Under the pieces are notes generated by a model, which saw only the letters and a list, made by a program, of their open reading frames with translations, did no database searches and had not been told where the DNA came from. Positions 17,941 through 26,158 of a DNA stretch of 64,000 bases are shown here, piece after piece. Source of the stretch: JAGPDB01 sp046331265 (GTDB lineage Bacteria > Actinomycetota > Acidimicrobiia > IMCC26256 > JAGPDB01). A program made the translations under genes and the position numbers. Every line of letters starts with the position of its first letter. The stretch's first letter is position 1. The stretch spans positions 3,682 to 67,681 of the forward strand of contig JAXLRE010000010.1 in NCBI GenBank assembly GCA_046331265.1, written 5' to 3'.

Positions 17941-19035
17941 ATGACCGGCAAATTCGACCCGTCCAGTGTAGCCAATAGACCTGAGCCAATAGAGTTCATG
18001 TTGGATTCACCTGCTGATCGTGCTGTTACAACTGCGGATATAGCCCAACAATTATCGACAAAAAATGAATCTCAAATTCTTGATTATCTAGATGATTTGA
18101 AGAAGAAAGTTCTTGAACAACCAAAATTTGTCAACAATTATGCGATCGCTTTGTTAGAGACTCTTAACTTAGAAGACCCAAATCTATCTTTAGAATTAGT
18201 TGAAAGAATAAATTCTTTTGTTAAGCGAATCAAAGACTCATACTTTATTCCTCAATTCTTAGATCATATTAAAAGTTTCGCTTTAACGGATGATGAAGTT
18301 TTATCCCATAAAGCTCTGGTTGCTTTAACTAATTCTTTCTATGTTGTTGAAGAGCATTTACGTCCAGATATTATCGCAACAATGCGCTTGGCGTTTCGTA
18401 ACGCCAAGGGTGAACAAAAAGAAAAAGTATCTGACCATCTTATTAACATACTAAAAGATAAACATACGACCCAAATAGAATTTAGCGATGAAACTCAAGA
18501 TCAATTATTTGGTTTCGCTTTAGACACCCTTGGAGATAACGATCATTTCGTTAAAAGAAAAACAGCGAGCGTTCTAGGAAATCTCGCTTTAGATTGTCCA
18601 AATCATTTAGACACCATACTGGTTCTTTCACAAAACATTATGAATGACAAATCTGAGCTAGGCAGAGTTGTCCAAGATCATTTTGCTAAATCTATTGCAG
18701 GACTATCAATTGCAATAAACAGGCTTCGACCAGATTACGATGCACATTCCACAGAAATAAGAGTTGAAGCTTTAAGTCATATTATCTCTAATTTGGTTAA
18801 TCACGAAACAGATTTTGCAAGGAAAAAAGCGGTTTTTAAACTTGATACCGTCTATGAAAACGTACCTGAATTGCGAAATGAAATAGAAAAAACTCTTAGA
18901 CGGCTAGAAAGAGATCCGAGCGAATATGTTCGCAGAGCAGTTAGCGAAACACAAACCAATATCGCTAACTTTAATGCTGGAATCATTCCAGAAAGAAGCA
19001 TGGGAATTAAACCGTTAGGCCGTAACGATCGATGA
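17941..19035 (+). CDS. HEAT-like alpha-solenoid protein of unknown function
   Basis: A 364-aa soluble protein, almost entirely helical. From about residue 45 to 345 it shows repeated helix pairs with HEAT/ARM character (ALVALTNSFYVVEEHL, RKTASVLGNLALDCPNHLDTI, RKKAVFKLDTVYENVPELR, then RLERDPSEYVRRAVSETQ). HEAT solenoids are protein- or nucleic-acid-binding scaffolds. No catalytic motif, signal peptide or membrane helix is seen. AGGA five bases before ATG is a fair ribosome site. The stop overlaps the start of the next gene (ATGA), so it is translationally coupled to the paralog pair that follows. I do not recognise the family; HEAT assignment is by eye. Confidence 0.72.
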   Translation: MTGKFDPSSVANRPEPIEFMLDSPADRAVTTADIAQQLSTKNESQILDYLDDLKKKVLEQPKFVNNYAIALLETLNLEDPNLSLELVERINSFVKRIKDSYFIPQFLDHIKSFALTDDEVLSHKALVALTNSFYVVEEHLRPDIIATMRLAFRNAKGEQKEKVSDHLINILKDKHTTQIEFSDETQDQLFGFALDTLGDNDHFVKRKTASVLGNLALDCPNHLDTILVLSQNIMNDKSELGRVVQDHFAKSIAGLSIAINRLRPDYDAHSTEIRVEALSHIISNLVNHETDFARKKAVFKLDTVYENVPELRNEIEKTLRRLERDPSEYVRRAVSETQTNIANFNAGIIPERSMGIKPLGRNDR

Positions 19036-20255
19036 CAAAGCAAACTTATGGGGATCGAATATCAAACATTCCCGTTGGAGATACAACAATACCTCTTCCA
19101 CCACATCTAAGAAGACCCTTAGCAGAGGAAGAATTTAGAGTCCTTAAAACATTTGCTGATTATTTGGATACAGTAGAAGTAGTCCCTGAAAATGGGTTGA
19201 TTCGTCATATCATTGCATCTACAAATCCTGCGTTAAATATAACTGAACAAACTGCAAAACAACTTTTTGATGGCGTCTTCCACTTCGCTACACCTGGTTT
19301 TTCTGCAGCAGTAAGACGCCTTGTTGGTTTGCCTATAAAACTAACAGTCGATGAATGTAAAGAATCTTTGAGGTTTGCTGCGAAGTTAGTTGCACTTGCT
19401 AAAGGTGATCCTCGAGCTATTCCTACAACACAACAAGTTGACCATGCACGGAAAGAAAAAGTTATTGTACCAAGTGTTGGTATAGTCATGCCTCCAGCTA
19501 CAACTATTCGCAATAGAGTTGTTGGTAAAGGTTCTAGTTGGGCAAATGTAGTAGAAGATGTTTTGGGTTCAACGCCATTTGAAATACGTAGACAACTCTA
19601 TTTACCTGTAACCATTGATGACGTCGTTAAAGATTATAAAGCTGTACATGCTTGGAAAAATAAAGGAAGAAAACCTGAGGAACAAGTTATTGTCTCGATT
19701 GAAGATATAAACGATTATGCCAAAAATGAAGGCGGACTTGGTTACGCTCGATACAAAGCGTTAATGAAAAAAAATAATGGATTGACATTAAATACAATTC
19801 GTGGACGTGCCGGTCTTAGTCCTCATCCATCATCGGTTAATAGAGTCAATAGACAAAATTATTTGGATTGGGATTTAGAAAAAATTGTCGCAGGATTTTT
19901 AGCTGCATGGGAATTTGATGGTGGTGAAATTCCAACTTTAGAAAGATGTGACGAACTATCAAAAATCCAGACTAGATGGATGAATGAACACAATGGTTCA
20001 CTCGAAGGAATAGAAAGTGGACCTGAAGTTGCTGTACCAAGTCTTTCAACTATTGTTGAAAAAGTTGGAGGAATTACAAAGCTTGCAGCTGAAATCGAGA
20101 AACGTACAGGTCAAGAATTAGGACTAAGCGAGATTCGAATTATTCGTATGGCACGTTTCGCTCAAGACCATGATTTAGGCCCGGATGAGATGCCAAAATT
20201 AGTTAGAGAATATATTAGTTGTCCGACTGTAACAAGATCTGGGCTACGAAGATAG
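19032..20255 (+). CDS. Unknown repeat-module protein, paralog 1 of a tandem pair
   Basis: A 407-aa soluble protein, not recognised. After a 100-residue helical N-domain (starting at LPPHLRRPLAEEEFRVLKTF) come three modules at about 105-180, 190-265 and 280-360. Each has a helix, a PT or VS turn, a short helix ending in Y/A, a V-P-S segment, and T-I-x-x-x-x-G with a following W or aromatic. For example IPTTQQVDHARKEK is followed by VPSVG, TTIRNRVVGKGSSW. The pattern recalls the small helical repeats found next to HNH homing endonucleases, which bind DNA, but that likeness is weak and by eye. It aligns end to end with the next gene. It is coupled to the HEAT gene by ATGA. Confidence 0.72.
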   Translation: MTKQTYGDRISNIPVGDTTIPLPPHLRRPLAEEEFRVLKTFADYLDTVEVVPENGLIRHIIASTNPALNITEQTAKQLFDGVFHFATPGFSAAVRRLVGLPIKLTVDECKESLRFAAKLVALAKGDPRAIPTTQQVDHARKEKVIVPSVGIVMPPATTIRNRVVGKGSSWANVVEDVLGSTPFEIRRQLYLPVTIDDVVKDYKAVHAWKNKGRKPEEQVIVSIEDINDYAKNEGGLGYARYKALMKKNNGLTLNTIRGRAGLSPHPSSVNRVNRQNYLDWDLEKIVAGFLAAWEFDGGEIPTLERCDELSKIQTRWMNEHNGSLEGIESGPEVAVPSLSTIVEKVGGITKLAAEIEKRTGQELGLSEIRIIRMARFAQDHDLGPDEMPKLVREYISCPTVTRSGLRR

Positions 20256-20264
20256 TAGGAAATT

Positions 20265-21563
20265 ATGCAGGATGCAGTAAAAAGTAATGGACATTCCAGG
20301 TCAAGCCGAACAGTTGACGTCGGAGCACCTGACTACCTTGCTTTAATCGGAGTCAAACAACTTCCTGAACACTTATCTCGTCCTTTAACCGTTGACGAGT
20401 TGGAAGCTGTTCGTATTTATAGAGACTATTTTGAAGGGCATGGCGAAGCTATAGGCTCAGAAAAAGTTGGAACTGTTTTAAGAGCTAATGCTAACTGTGG
20501 AGATTTTTCAAACAAAAATATAAAAACACTTTTTAAAGGACTGTTTAGAAACTACCTTGGGCCCGATGCCGAAGGAGAACCTGACATTTTGTTATCACTT
20601 GCATTAAAGAGACTCGCAGGAATAGAGACTAGAGAATTATCTAGAAACGAATGCTTAGAATGTATCCGTTGGGTACATGAGCAAGTTTCTGGTTCTGATC
20701 CAAAAGTTTTACCTACCTCAAAAGATATTAAGCATTACGCTGATGCAAGAGCTGTAGTGCCTAGTGTTGGGTTACCTGTTCCCTCATTTGCAACTATTTT
20801 AAGAAAAGTTGGAAACAATAAACTTGTCTGGGGTCAAATTGTTGCAATAGCTATCGAAGCTGATCCAGTAGCTTTAACTGCACAAACAAAACTTAAACCA
20901 ACTATTTATGATTTTGTTAATGATTACAGAAATGCAACTGAATGGATAAGAAGTAAATACCCCAAAAGAGGTTCCCAGTATCTTCCAACTAGCAAAGATC
21001 TAGACGAGTATATGGAAAAAGCTGGAGGTTTGGGTTGGTCTAGATATAAACATTTCATTAGGCGATGTAAGGAGATGGGAATTAATCGCAGGCTAGATGA
21101 CATAAGACATCTTGCGGGTTTCGATAAAGCTAACAGGCCTGCTCCTCAAGTTCATAATAAAGAAAAAACATGGGATAGACAAAGCATTATCGATGCATAT
21201 CTAGCTGCATGGGAATCGATTGGATTTGATAATGATCCGCCTAGCTATTCGCAATTACAAGACATTTCTAAAAGACAAAGCAGATGCTTAAACCCTGACA
21301 ATACCTTAAATGTTGAAAAAGCATTAGAGAACAAACTCCCGACAGTTTTTGTGCCTGTGGGTTCTATATATGATCACTTTGATAATGGCCTTCTCGAACT
21401 TCTTAATACCTTAGAAAAGGAACATGGAGTTACCATATCCATAAGTGAAGATTTTAGAATCAACAAGTTAGCTTCTGTGGCCGAGCAAGCAGGCTTAGGG
21501 AAAAATGATGTTCCCCAAGTTGTTTGGGAAGCAATGGGCCCTTGTTTAGTCAGAAAAATTTAA
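20265..21563 (+). CDS. Unknown repeat-module protein, paralog 2 of a tandem pair
   Basis: A 432-aa soluble protein that aligns along its whole length with paralog 1: LPEHLSRPLTVDELEAVRIY with LPPHLRRPLAEEEFRVLKTF, VVPSVGLPVPSFATILRKVG with IVPSVGIVMPPATTIRNRVV, and GGLGWSRYKHFI with GGLGYARYKALM. It has the same three modules, with conserved W, P-T-S-K-D and G-G-L-G positions and a longer Gly/Ser start. Divergence is high, so the duplication is old and both copies have been kept. It starts 9 bp after paralog 1 (GTAGGAAATT before ATG). The end overlaps dcd by 18 bp in convergent orientation. No enzyme motif is seen. Confidence 0.72.
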   Translation: MQDAVKSNGHSRSSRTVDVGAPDYLALIGVKQLPEHLSRPLTVDELEAVRIYRDYFEGHGEAIGSEKVGTVLRANANCGDFSNKNIKTLFKGLFRNYLGPDAEGEPDILLSLALKRLAGIETRELSRNECLECIRWVHEQVSGSDPKVLPTSKDIKHYADARAVVPSVGLPVPSFATILRKVGNNKLVWGQIVAIAIEADPVALTAQTKLKPTIYDFVNDYRNATEWIRSKYPKRGSQYLPTSKDLDEYMEKAGGLGWSRYKHFIRRCKEMGINRRLDDIRHLAGFDKANRPAPQVHNKEKTWDRQSIIDAYLAAWESIGFDNDPPSYSQLQDISKRQSRCLNPDNTLNVEKALENKLPTVFVPVGSIYDHFDNGLLELLNTLEKEHGVTISISEDFRINKLASVAEQAGLGKNDVPQVVWEAMGPCLVRKI

Positions 21564-22109
21564 AAAATATTTTGAAGGGGTAGGACCTCTTTGTCCTTTA
21601 TATTTCGATCCTATTTCTTTTCCATATTCAACACTTGCTGGTGTAGTCATTTGCAAAAATGAGATTTGACCAATTTTCATTCCTGGATAAATTGCAATAG
21701 GCAAGTTAGCAACATTGCTTAGTTCTAATGTTATGTGGCCATCCCAACCAGGATCAATAAAACCTGCAGTCGAGTGAATCAATAAACCAAGTCGACCTAA
21801 CGATGACTTACCTTCAAGTCTCGCAACCAGTGAACGACCTATTGCTACTCTTTCCAAAGTCGAACCTAAAACAAACTCACCTGGATGCAAAATAAAAGCA
21901 CCATCTTGACGAATTTCAACTAACTCAGTTAAATCTTCTTGAGGAAGTTTCGGATCAATATAAGGTGTTGTATCATTTCTGAAAACCCGAAAAAGGCCAT
22001 CAACACGTAAGTCAACACTTGAAGGTTGAACGTTTTCTTTCTCAAATGGATCGATCTCGATCTCGCCTTGATCGATTGCTTCAAAAATACTTACATCTGA
22101 TAAAACCAC
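21546..22109 (-). CDS. dcd: dCTP deaminase, bifunctional dCTP deaminase/dUTPase type
   Basis: A 187-aa trimeric nucleotide enzyme of the dUTPase fold that turns dCTP into a precursor of dTTP. RLEGKSSLGRLGLLIHSTAG carries the phosphate and active-site residues. The HSTAGFIDPGW text matches the mycobacterial bifunctional enzyme, which makes dUMP directly, and not the HVTAHRIDPGW of E. coli. The C-terminal KYKGQRGPTPSKY arm that closes over the active site is present. Start is GTG 22109: TACAAT lies six bases upstream, giving a leaderless mRNA and no ribosome site. It complements the nrd genes in dNTP supply. It overlaps the convergent paralog 2 gene by 18 bp. Confidence 0.94.
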   Translation of the reverse strand: MVLSDVSIFEAIDQGEIEIDPFEKENVQPSSVDLRVDGLFRVFRNDTTPYIDPKLPQEDLTELVEIRQDGAFILHPGEFVLGSTLERVAIGRSLVARLEGKSSLGRLGLLIHSTAGFIDPGWDGHITLELSNVANLPIAIYPGMKIGQISFLQMTTPASVEYGKEIGSKYKGQRGPTPSKYFLNFSD

Positions 22110-22115
22110 CCACTT

Positions 22116-22121
22116 ATTGTA
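22116..22121 (-). promoter_or_regulatory. -10 element for dcd (leaderless)
   Basis: TACAAT on the minus strand (22121-22116) is followed by AAGTGG and GTG 22109. No clear -35 is visible. Confidence 0.5.
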
Positions 22122-22203
22122 CTGATTTATAGGTATAAATGCCTATTTAGATATATGGCGAATGAGCCGAAAACATAAAAGTAATAATTAGCAAAAAATA
22201 AGC

Positions 22204-22217
22204 GTAAACGCGTTTAC
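22204..22217. promoter_or_regulatory. 14-bp palindrome, LacI/GalR-operator-like
   Basis: GTAAACGCGTTTAC is a perfect palindrome with a central CG, the form bound by many LacI/GalR-family regulators. It lies 46 bp before the VWFA-like gene and would control that gene or the divergent dcd. No LacI-family gene is in the window. Confidence 0.45.
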
Positions 22218-22262
22218 CGTGCTGACCATAAAAACACCAGATTAAATAGGACGACACACCGC

Positions 22263-24149
22263 ATGGAATCAAGCGACATTAAATCACTAGAAAATGTAAA
22301 ACATAAAGGTCGGTTTAATTTTACGCGCAAAAAAATATTTTCCAGTTCTCTTGCTTTCCTTATAATCTGCTTATTAGTTTTTAGTTTTTCTTCCCAAGGA
22401 CAAACCTATAAGAAAGTAAAACTATTTTCTGCAGACGTTGAATCAGATATTGCTTCTGGTGACATTATGAAGTGGAATCCAACATTTGACCCAAACCCCA
22501 CACCTTCATGTGGCCAGTACTCATATAACGCAATACTTCTTTTCGATCGATCTCCAAGATATTTAGGAGAACTCGGCGATGAACTGCAACAACTCAAGGA
22601 CGCAGTTCAATCTACGCTAGATAGATTGGCATTATTTGCTAAAAACAGAAACGGGCGTGCAAGAGTAATCCTTGGTGCTTACGGTACGTATAACGTTTGG
22701 CAAAATATTCCTGAAGATCGACTTACGAATACTAACTGGGATGCTACAAGAGAAAAGCAGTGGCGAGATTCAATAGACATTACAGATCCAACAAATCTCA
22801 GTAGAATTAAATCTCAATTTTTAAACATTTATCAGAACAGGGATCCTCAAAGTACTGAGAGTTTTGACGGAAACCAAATTCAAAGAGCCGATTTGGGTTA
22901 CACAGGTGGAGAAAAAAGCCGTGAATTCTGGGACAGCGATTACCCAGACAAAAATGACCCTCGGCATAATGGATGGGGATTCGACAATCTACATGATGCC
23001 CTAATTCAAAGTGCAAGAGAAGTTTCTAGATGGGACTCAAATCAAGCAAGCGATCCTACATCTGGAAAGATTGATCTTGTCATTGCATTAACTAGTGGGG
23101 AACCCAACGTAAATAATGGTCTTGATGGTTTTCCGTCTAAAGAAAACATTGCAAAGAACCCGCCGAGCAATACTTGGAATTCATTCTCAGGTGGTGAATG
23201 GTGGGATTATTATTCAGGTTCAGATGATATATTCCGTACACAACAAATCGTATCGGCTTTGCGTTCTGGTGCAGCACTTCCAAAACCATATGTAGATCCC
23301 AACGAAGGAACAGCTTTACAGCTCAAGGACTCATTACCTGCTTATGACGGGAAACGTAATCCAGTACGTGTTTTTGGTCATGCAGTTATTTCGGATGCAG
23401 TAAATGTAGATGTTCGGAACCAAGATGGTTTCTATAATTTCTTCAGAGGTATATACGGCAACCCATTTTTACATATGGCTCAGTTATTCGGAAGCGAATA
23501 CGCTGATTACGGAGCCTATAACCCACCAAATGGTCAACATAGACATTGGGACAAAACATATGGCGATATCAAGAAAGATGAATTACTTTCAGATATGACA
23601 TTGGCTCTATACGATGGTGGATGCACCCCACCCGTAGAGCAGATCAGCCCAAGTATTACAGTTGAACCTATACAAGGGGAATCATCGATTGTTGAGGGCA
23701 ATGCAGGAACAGTTCGAGCAAGAATAATAAACAACGGAAAAGTTCCTCTTGAAAATATTGAAATTAAAGCGAACGCTAATCTGATTGAAAACAAAGTTTA
23801 TTATCAAAAAGAATCGACTTGTTATGCGCTTGGTCTTCCATATTCATGTCATATAAATGCGTGGACAGTATTTGGATATAAATATGATGGAGGTTCACCA
23901 ATTGCTACGATCACCAAACTAGACCCAGGGCAGAGTGTAGAAATTTCTTATGAAGTTCAGACTTTTCTGGGTTCAAAATCTTCTGATTTCCCAATTCAAG
24001 CTTGGGGCCATGCAATTTATGATCCCACATACCAAAAACCCCCGGCTGATAGTGGGGATATCAACTCTACCTTTGGACAAAGTAATGGTTATGTGCGGGC
24101 AAAGCTTGATGTCGGTTTTGAAATTCAGCGACAAGCAATGCCTTCATAA
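22263..24149 (+). CDS. Membrane-anchored extracellular protein with a VWFA-like domain
   Basis: A 628-aa protein with a basic N-terminus and one hydrophobic segment (about 24-44), so it is exported and probably anchored. Residues about 85-420 look like a von Willebrand A fold: the first strand NAILLFDRSPR gives D95-x-S97 of a MIDAS site but with Arg in place of the last Ser, and LVIALTSGEPN supplies a later metal-site loop. Aromatic-rich inserts (GEWWDYYSGSDD) are unusual. From about 465 there is an Ig-like repeat domain (CARDB-like: VRARIINNGKVPLENIEIKA). It probably binds ligand or other surface proteins; function unknown. First of three envelope genes. Confidence 0.65.
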   Translation: MESSDIKSLENVKHKGRFNFTRKKIFSSSLAFLIICLLVFSFSSQGQTYKKVKLFSADVESDIASGDIMKWNPTFDPNPTPSCGQYSYNAILLFDRSPRYLGELGDELQQLKDAVQSTLDRLALFAKNRNGRARVILGAYGTYNVWQNIPEDRLTNTNWDATREKQWRDSIDITDPTNLSRIKSQFLNIYQNRDPQSTESFDGNQIQRADLGYTGGEKSREFWDSDYPDKNDPRHNGWGFDNLHDALIQSAREVSRWDSNQASDPTSGKIDLVIALTSGEPNVNNGLDGFPSKENIAKNPPSNTWNSFSGGEWWDYYSGSDDIFRTQQIVSALRSGAALPKPYVDPNEGTALQLKDSLPAYDGKRNPVRVFGHAVISDAVNVDVRNQDGFYNFFRGIYGNPFLHMAQLFGSEYADYGAYNPPNGQHRHWDKTYGDIKKDELLSDMTLALYDGGCTPPVEQISPSITVEPIQGESSIVEGNAGTVRARIINNGKVPLENIEIKANANLIENKVYYQKESTCYALGLPYSCHINAWTVFGYKYDGGSPIATITKLDPGQSVEISYEVQTFLGSKSSDFPIQAWGHAIYDPTYQKPPADSGDINSTFGQSNGYVRAKLDVGFEIQRQAMPS

Positions 24150-24171
24150 TATTTTCGCCTAACATAAATGC

Positions 24172-25422
24172 GTGAAAAAGATTTTTATAATTTCTGTTTG
24201 TTTAATATTTGTTATTTCATGTTCATCTGAGAAAAAAGTTTCTTTACCAAAAAGAATTTCAGTTAAAGCTGGAGCATCAATTCAAAAAGCAATAGACAAA
24301 GCCTCACCAGGTGACTTAATTATTTTAGAAACAGGAACTTACAACGGCGATGTAGTTGTATCGACAAATGATTTAACAATTAGAGGTAAAGATCGAAACA
24401 ACACAATAATCGACGGAAAATACAAACAAGACAACGGTTTTATCATCGCAGCCAATGGTGTTCGTATCGAAAATTTAACCGTGCAAAAATTTCGCACTAA
24501 TGGAATCTTGTTTCAAGGAGGATACGAAAGCGATACAACAAACACATCTACACCTGATGTTTTAGACAGGTACAAAGTCCAATATGTAAATGCATTAAAT
24601 AATGGCCTCTACGGCATTTATGCTTTTTCATCAAAAAATGGAGTCATCGCAAATACATACACAAAGGCAAATGCAGATGCAGGTATATACATCGGTCAAT
24701 GCAAACCTTGCAATGCACTAGTGACTGGAAATATTGCAGAAGATAACGGTCTCGGTTTTCAAGGCGCTAATGCAAGCAAAGAATTATATATTTTTACAAA
24801 TAATTTTTCTAATAACCGTGCGGGGATTCATTTATTGAGCGAAACAAAAGAAACAAAATCTCCACAGGAAGGCGTTGTTGTAAAAGGTAATTTAGCTTCA
24901 AAGAACAATAATGATTCCGCTCCGACCACTACTCCAGATTTATATGGTTTTGGAATTGTTATAGCTGGAGGCAACGATAATATCGTTGAAAACAATAGAA
25001 CGGAAGAAAACATTCAAGTTGGTATAGCACTTGTTGAGAACAATGCATTCTTGCCTAGCAATAATTCATTTAAAGGTAATTTCTCTCGTAATAATGGTTC
25101 GCCGTTTGGGTTTGATCTTGCATATTTAATTTCAGGTAGACCCGATGTAATGAGTTTAGGTAACTGTTTTGAAAATAACTCTTACTCTTCATCGTCAATC
25201 GATAAAATCCAAACTGTCTTACCATGCACCGGCGCCGCGCCAGGACCGTTCAAATCACAACCACTTAAGAACTTTAAAGTTCCAGATGCACCAAGTTATG
25301 ATTCGATTTCAGTTGAGACTTTAAAACAAGAAAATATAAAGAAAATAAATTCAATACCTGGAAAATTAAAAAAGATTTCTAAACCAGATCTTTCACAAAT
25401 AGGCGTTCCAAGTGCAGAATAA
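24172..25422 (+). CDS. Lipoprotein with right-handed parallel beta-helix (NosD/pectate-lyase-like)
   Basis: A 416-aa secreted lipoprotein. The signal peptide ends VISC with the lipid-bearing Cys17. Residues 30-320 form a parallel beta-helix: SIQKAIDKASPGDLIILETG is the standard opening of NosD/periplasmic copper-binding and pectate-lyase-like folds, followed by many N-x-x-x-x-N-x-[GS]-[IL] turns (NGIL, YGIYAF, AGIYIG, AGIHLL, VGIALV). Cys-Lys-Pro-Cys occurs at about 181. Such proteins bind or cleave extracellular polysaccharides; no active site is certain. The start is GTG, 22 bp after the VWFA gene; TAACAT lies six bases before it, so it may also have its own leaderless promoter. It overlaps the next gene by 11 bp. 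Confidence 0.75.
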   Translation: MKKIFIISVCLIFVISCSSEKKVSLPKRISVKAGASIQKAIDKASPGDLIILETGTYNGDVVVSTNDLTIRGKDRNNTIIDGKYKQDNGFIIAANGVRIENLTVQKFRTNGILFQGGYESDTTNTSTPDVLDRYKVQYVNALNNGLYGIYAFSSKNGVIANTYTKANADAGIYIGQCKPCNALVTGNIAEDNGLGFQGANASKELYIFTNNFSNNRAGIHLLSETKETKSPQEGVVVKGNLASKNNNDSAPTTTPDLYGFGIVIAGGNDNIVENNRTEENIQVGIALVENNAFLPSNNSFKGNFSRNNGSPFGFDLAYLISGRPDVMSLGNCFENNSYSSSSIDKIQTVLPCTGAAPGPFKSQPLKNFKVPDAPSYDSISVETLKQENIKKINSIPGKLKKISKPDLSQIGVPSAE

Positions 25423-26155
25423 AAAAGTAAGTTTTATATTTCTAATAATTGTTTTAATCACCCTTTTCGGATGCTCCACACAAAAAAGCGAGAAACTTCC
25501 TAGAAATGTTAATTCAAAACAAGCTCAAATATTTTCTCAGATTCTACGGAATAATCTGTCCAGAGAAACAACAAAATTCCAAGTAACAGCTTTAAGCACA
25601 AAGGGAGCTAACTTCGCATCAGAAGGTTATGTAAATTGGAAAAATGGTTTAGTTTCTAACTCGGTATCGCTGAATGGAAGCGGTCGAGCTGATCTTAATG
25701 CAATTTCAAATAAAGACTTGGTCTATGAAAACTATTTTGGTTTAGACACACTAATGAAAAAAAATAATTTAACTCCCAAAAAATGGGTTTCCAGAACAAT
25801 AGATAAATCTATTTATGGAATCGATTCAATATCACAATTTATTTTGAGCCTCGTATCTACTACAGCAGAAAACCCTCTGTTGCTAAAACAAGATGGTGCA
25901 CAATATTTGGGTCAAAGAAAAATTAACGGTGATGTAACAAGTATGTTTCGCAAAAAAGGTGGTGACATCGTTTATTACACAAAAAACGACTCTACGCTTT
26001 TAGGCGTAAGAGTTACGTTAAAAGGCTTTACGACACCTATGCTTATAACTTTTTCATCATCAGCAAATATAACTATAGAAGTTCCGAACGAGAACGATGT
26101 TTACAGCATTGATGACGTAAGTAAATTTTATTTTCAGAATCGACCAAAATTTTAG
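25412..26155 (+). CDS. Lipoprotein, LppX/LprG- or LolA-like lipid carrier
   Basis: A 247-aa lipoprotein with a hydrophobic signal ending TLFGC (Cys21). The mature part is a single beta-rich domain beginning QILRNNLSRETTKFQVTALS and continuing with alternating strands, the style of the LppX/LprAFG and LolA half-barrel family that carries lipids across the envelope. Sequence similarity is faint, so the function is inferred. The start (GTG) lies inside the last codons of the beta-helix gene (11-bp overlap), so it is cotranscribed. It ends 3 bp from the convergent dnaB stop, with no room for a separate terminator. Confidence 0.6.
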   Translation: MQNKKVSFIFLIIVLITLFGCSTQKSEKLPRNVNSKQAQIFSQILRNNLSRETTKFQVTALSTKGANFASEGYVNWKNGLVSNSVSLNGSGRADLNAISNKDLVYENYFGLDTLMKKNNLTPKKWVSRTIDKSIYGIDSISQFILSLVSTTAENPLLLKQDGAQYLGQRKINGDVTSMFRKKGGDIVYYTKNDSTLLGVRVTLKGFTTPMLITFSSSANITIEVPNENDVYSIDDVSKFYFQNRPKF

Positions 26156-26158
26156 AAG

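Noticed and set aside
17941..21563. Defence or toxin-antitoxin island
   Set aside because: No nuclease, ATPase, toxin or mobile-element motif, and base composition is like the surroundings.
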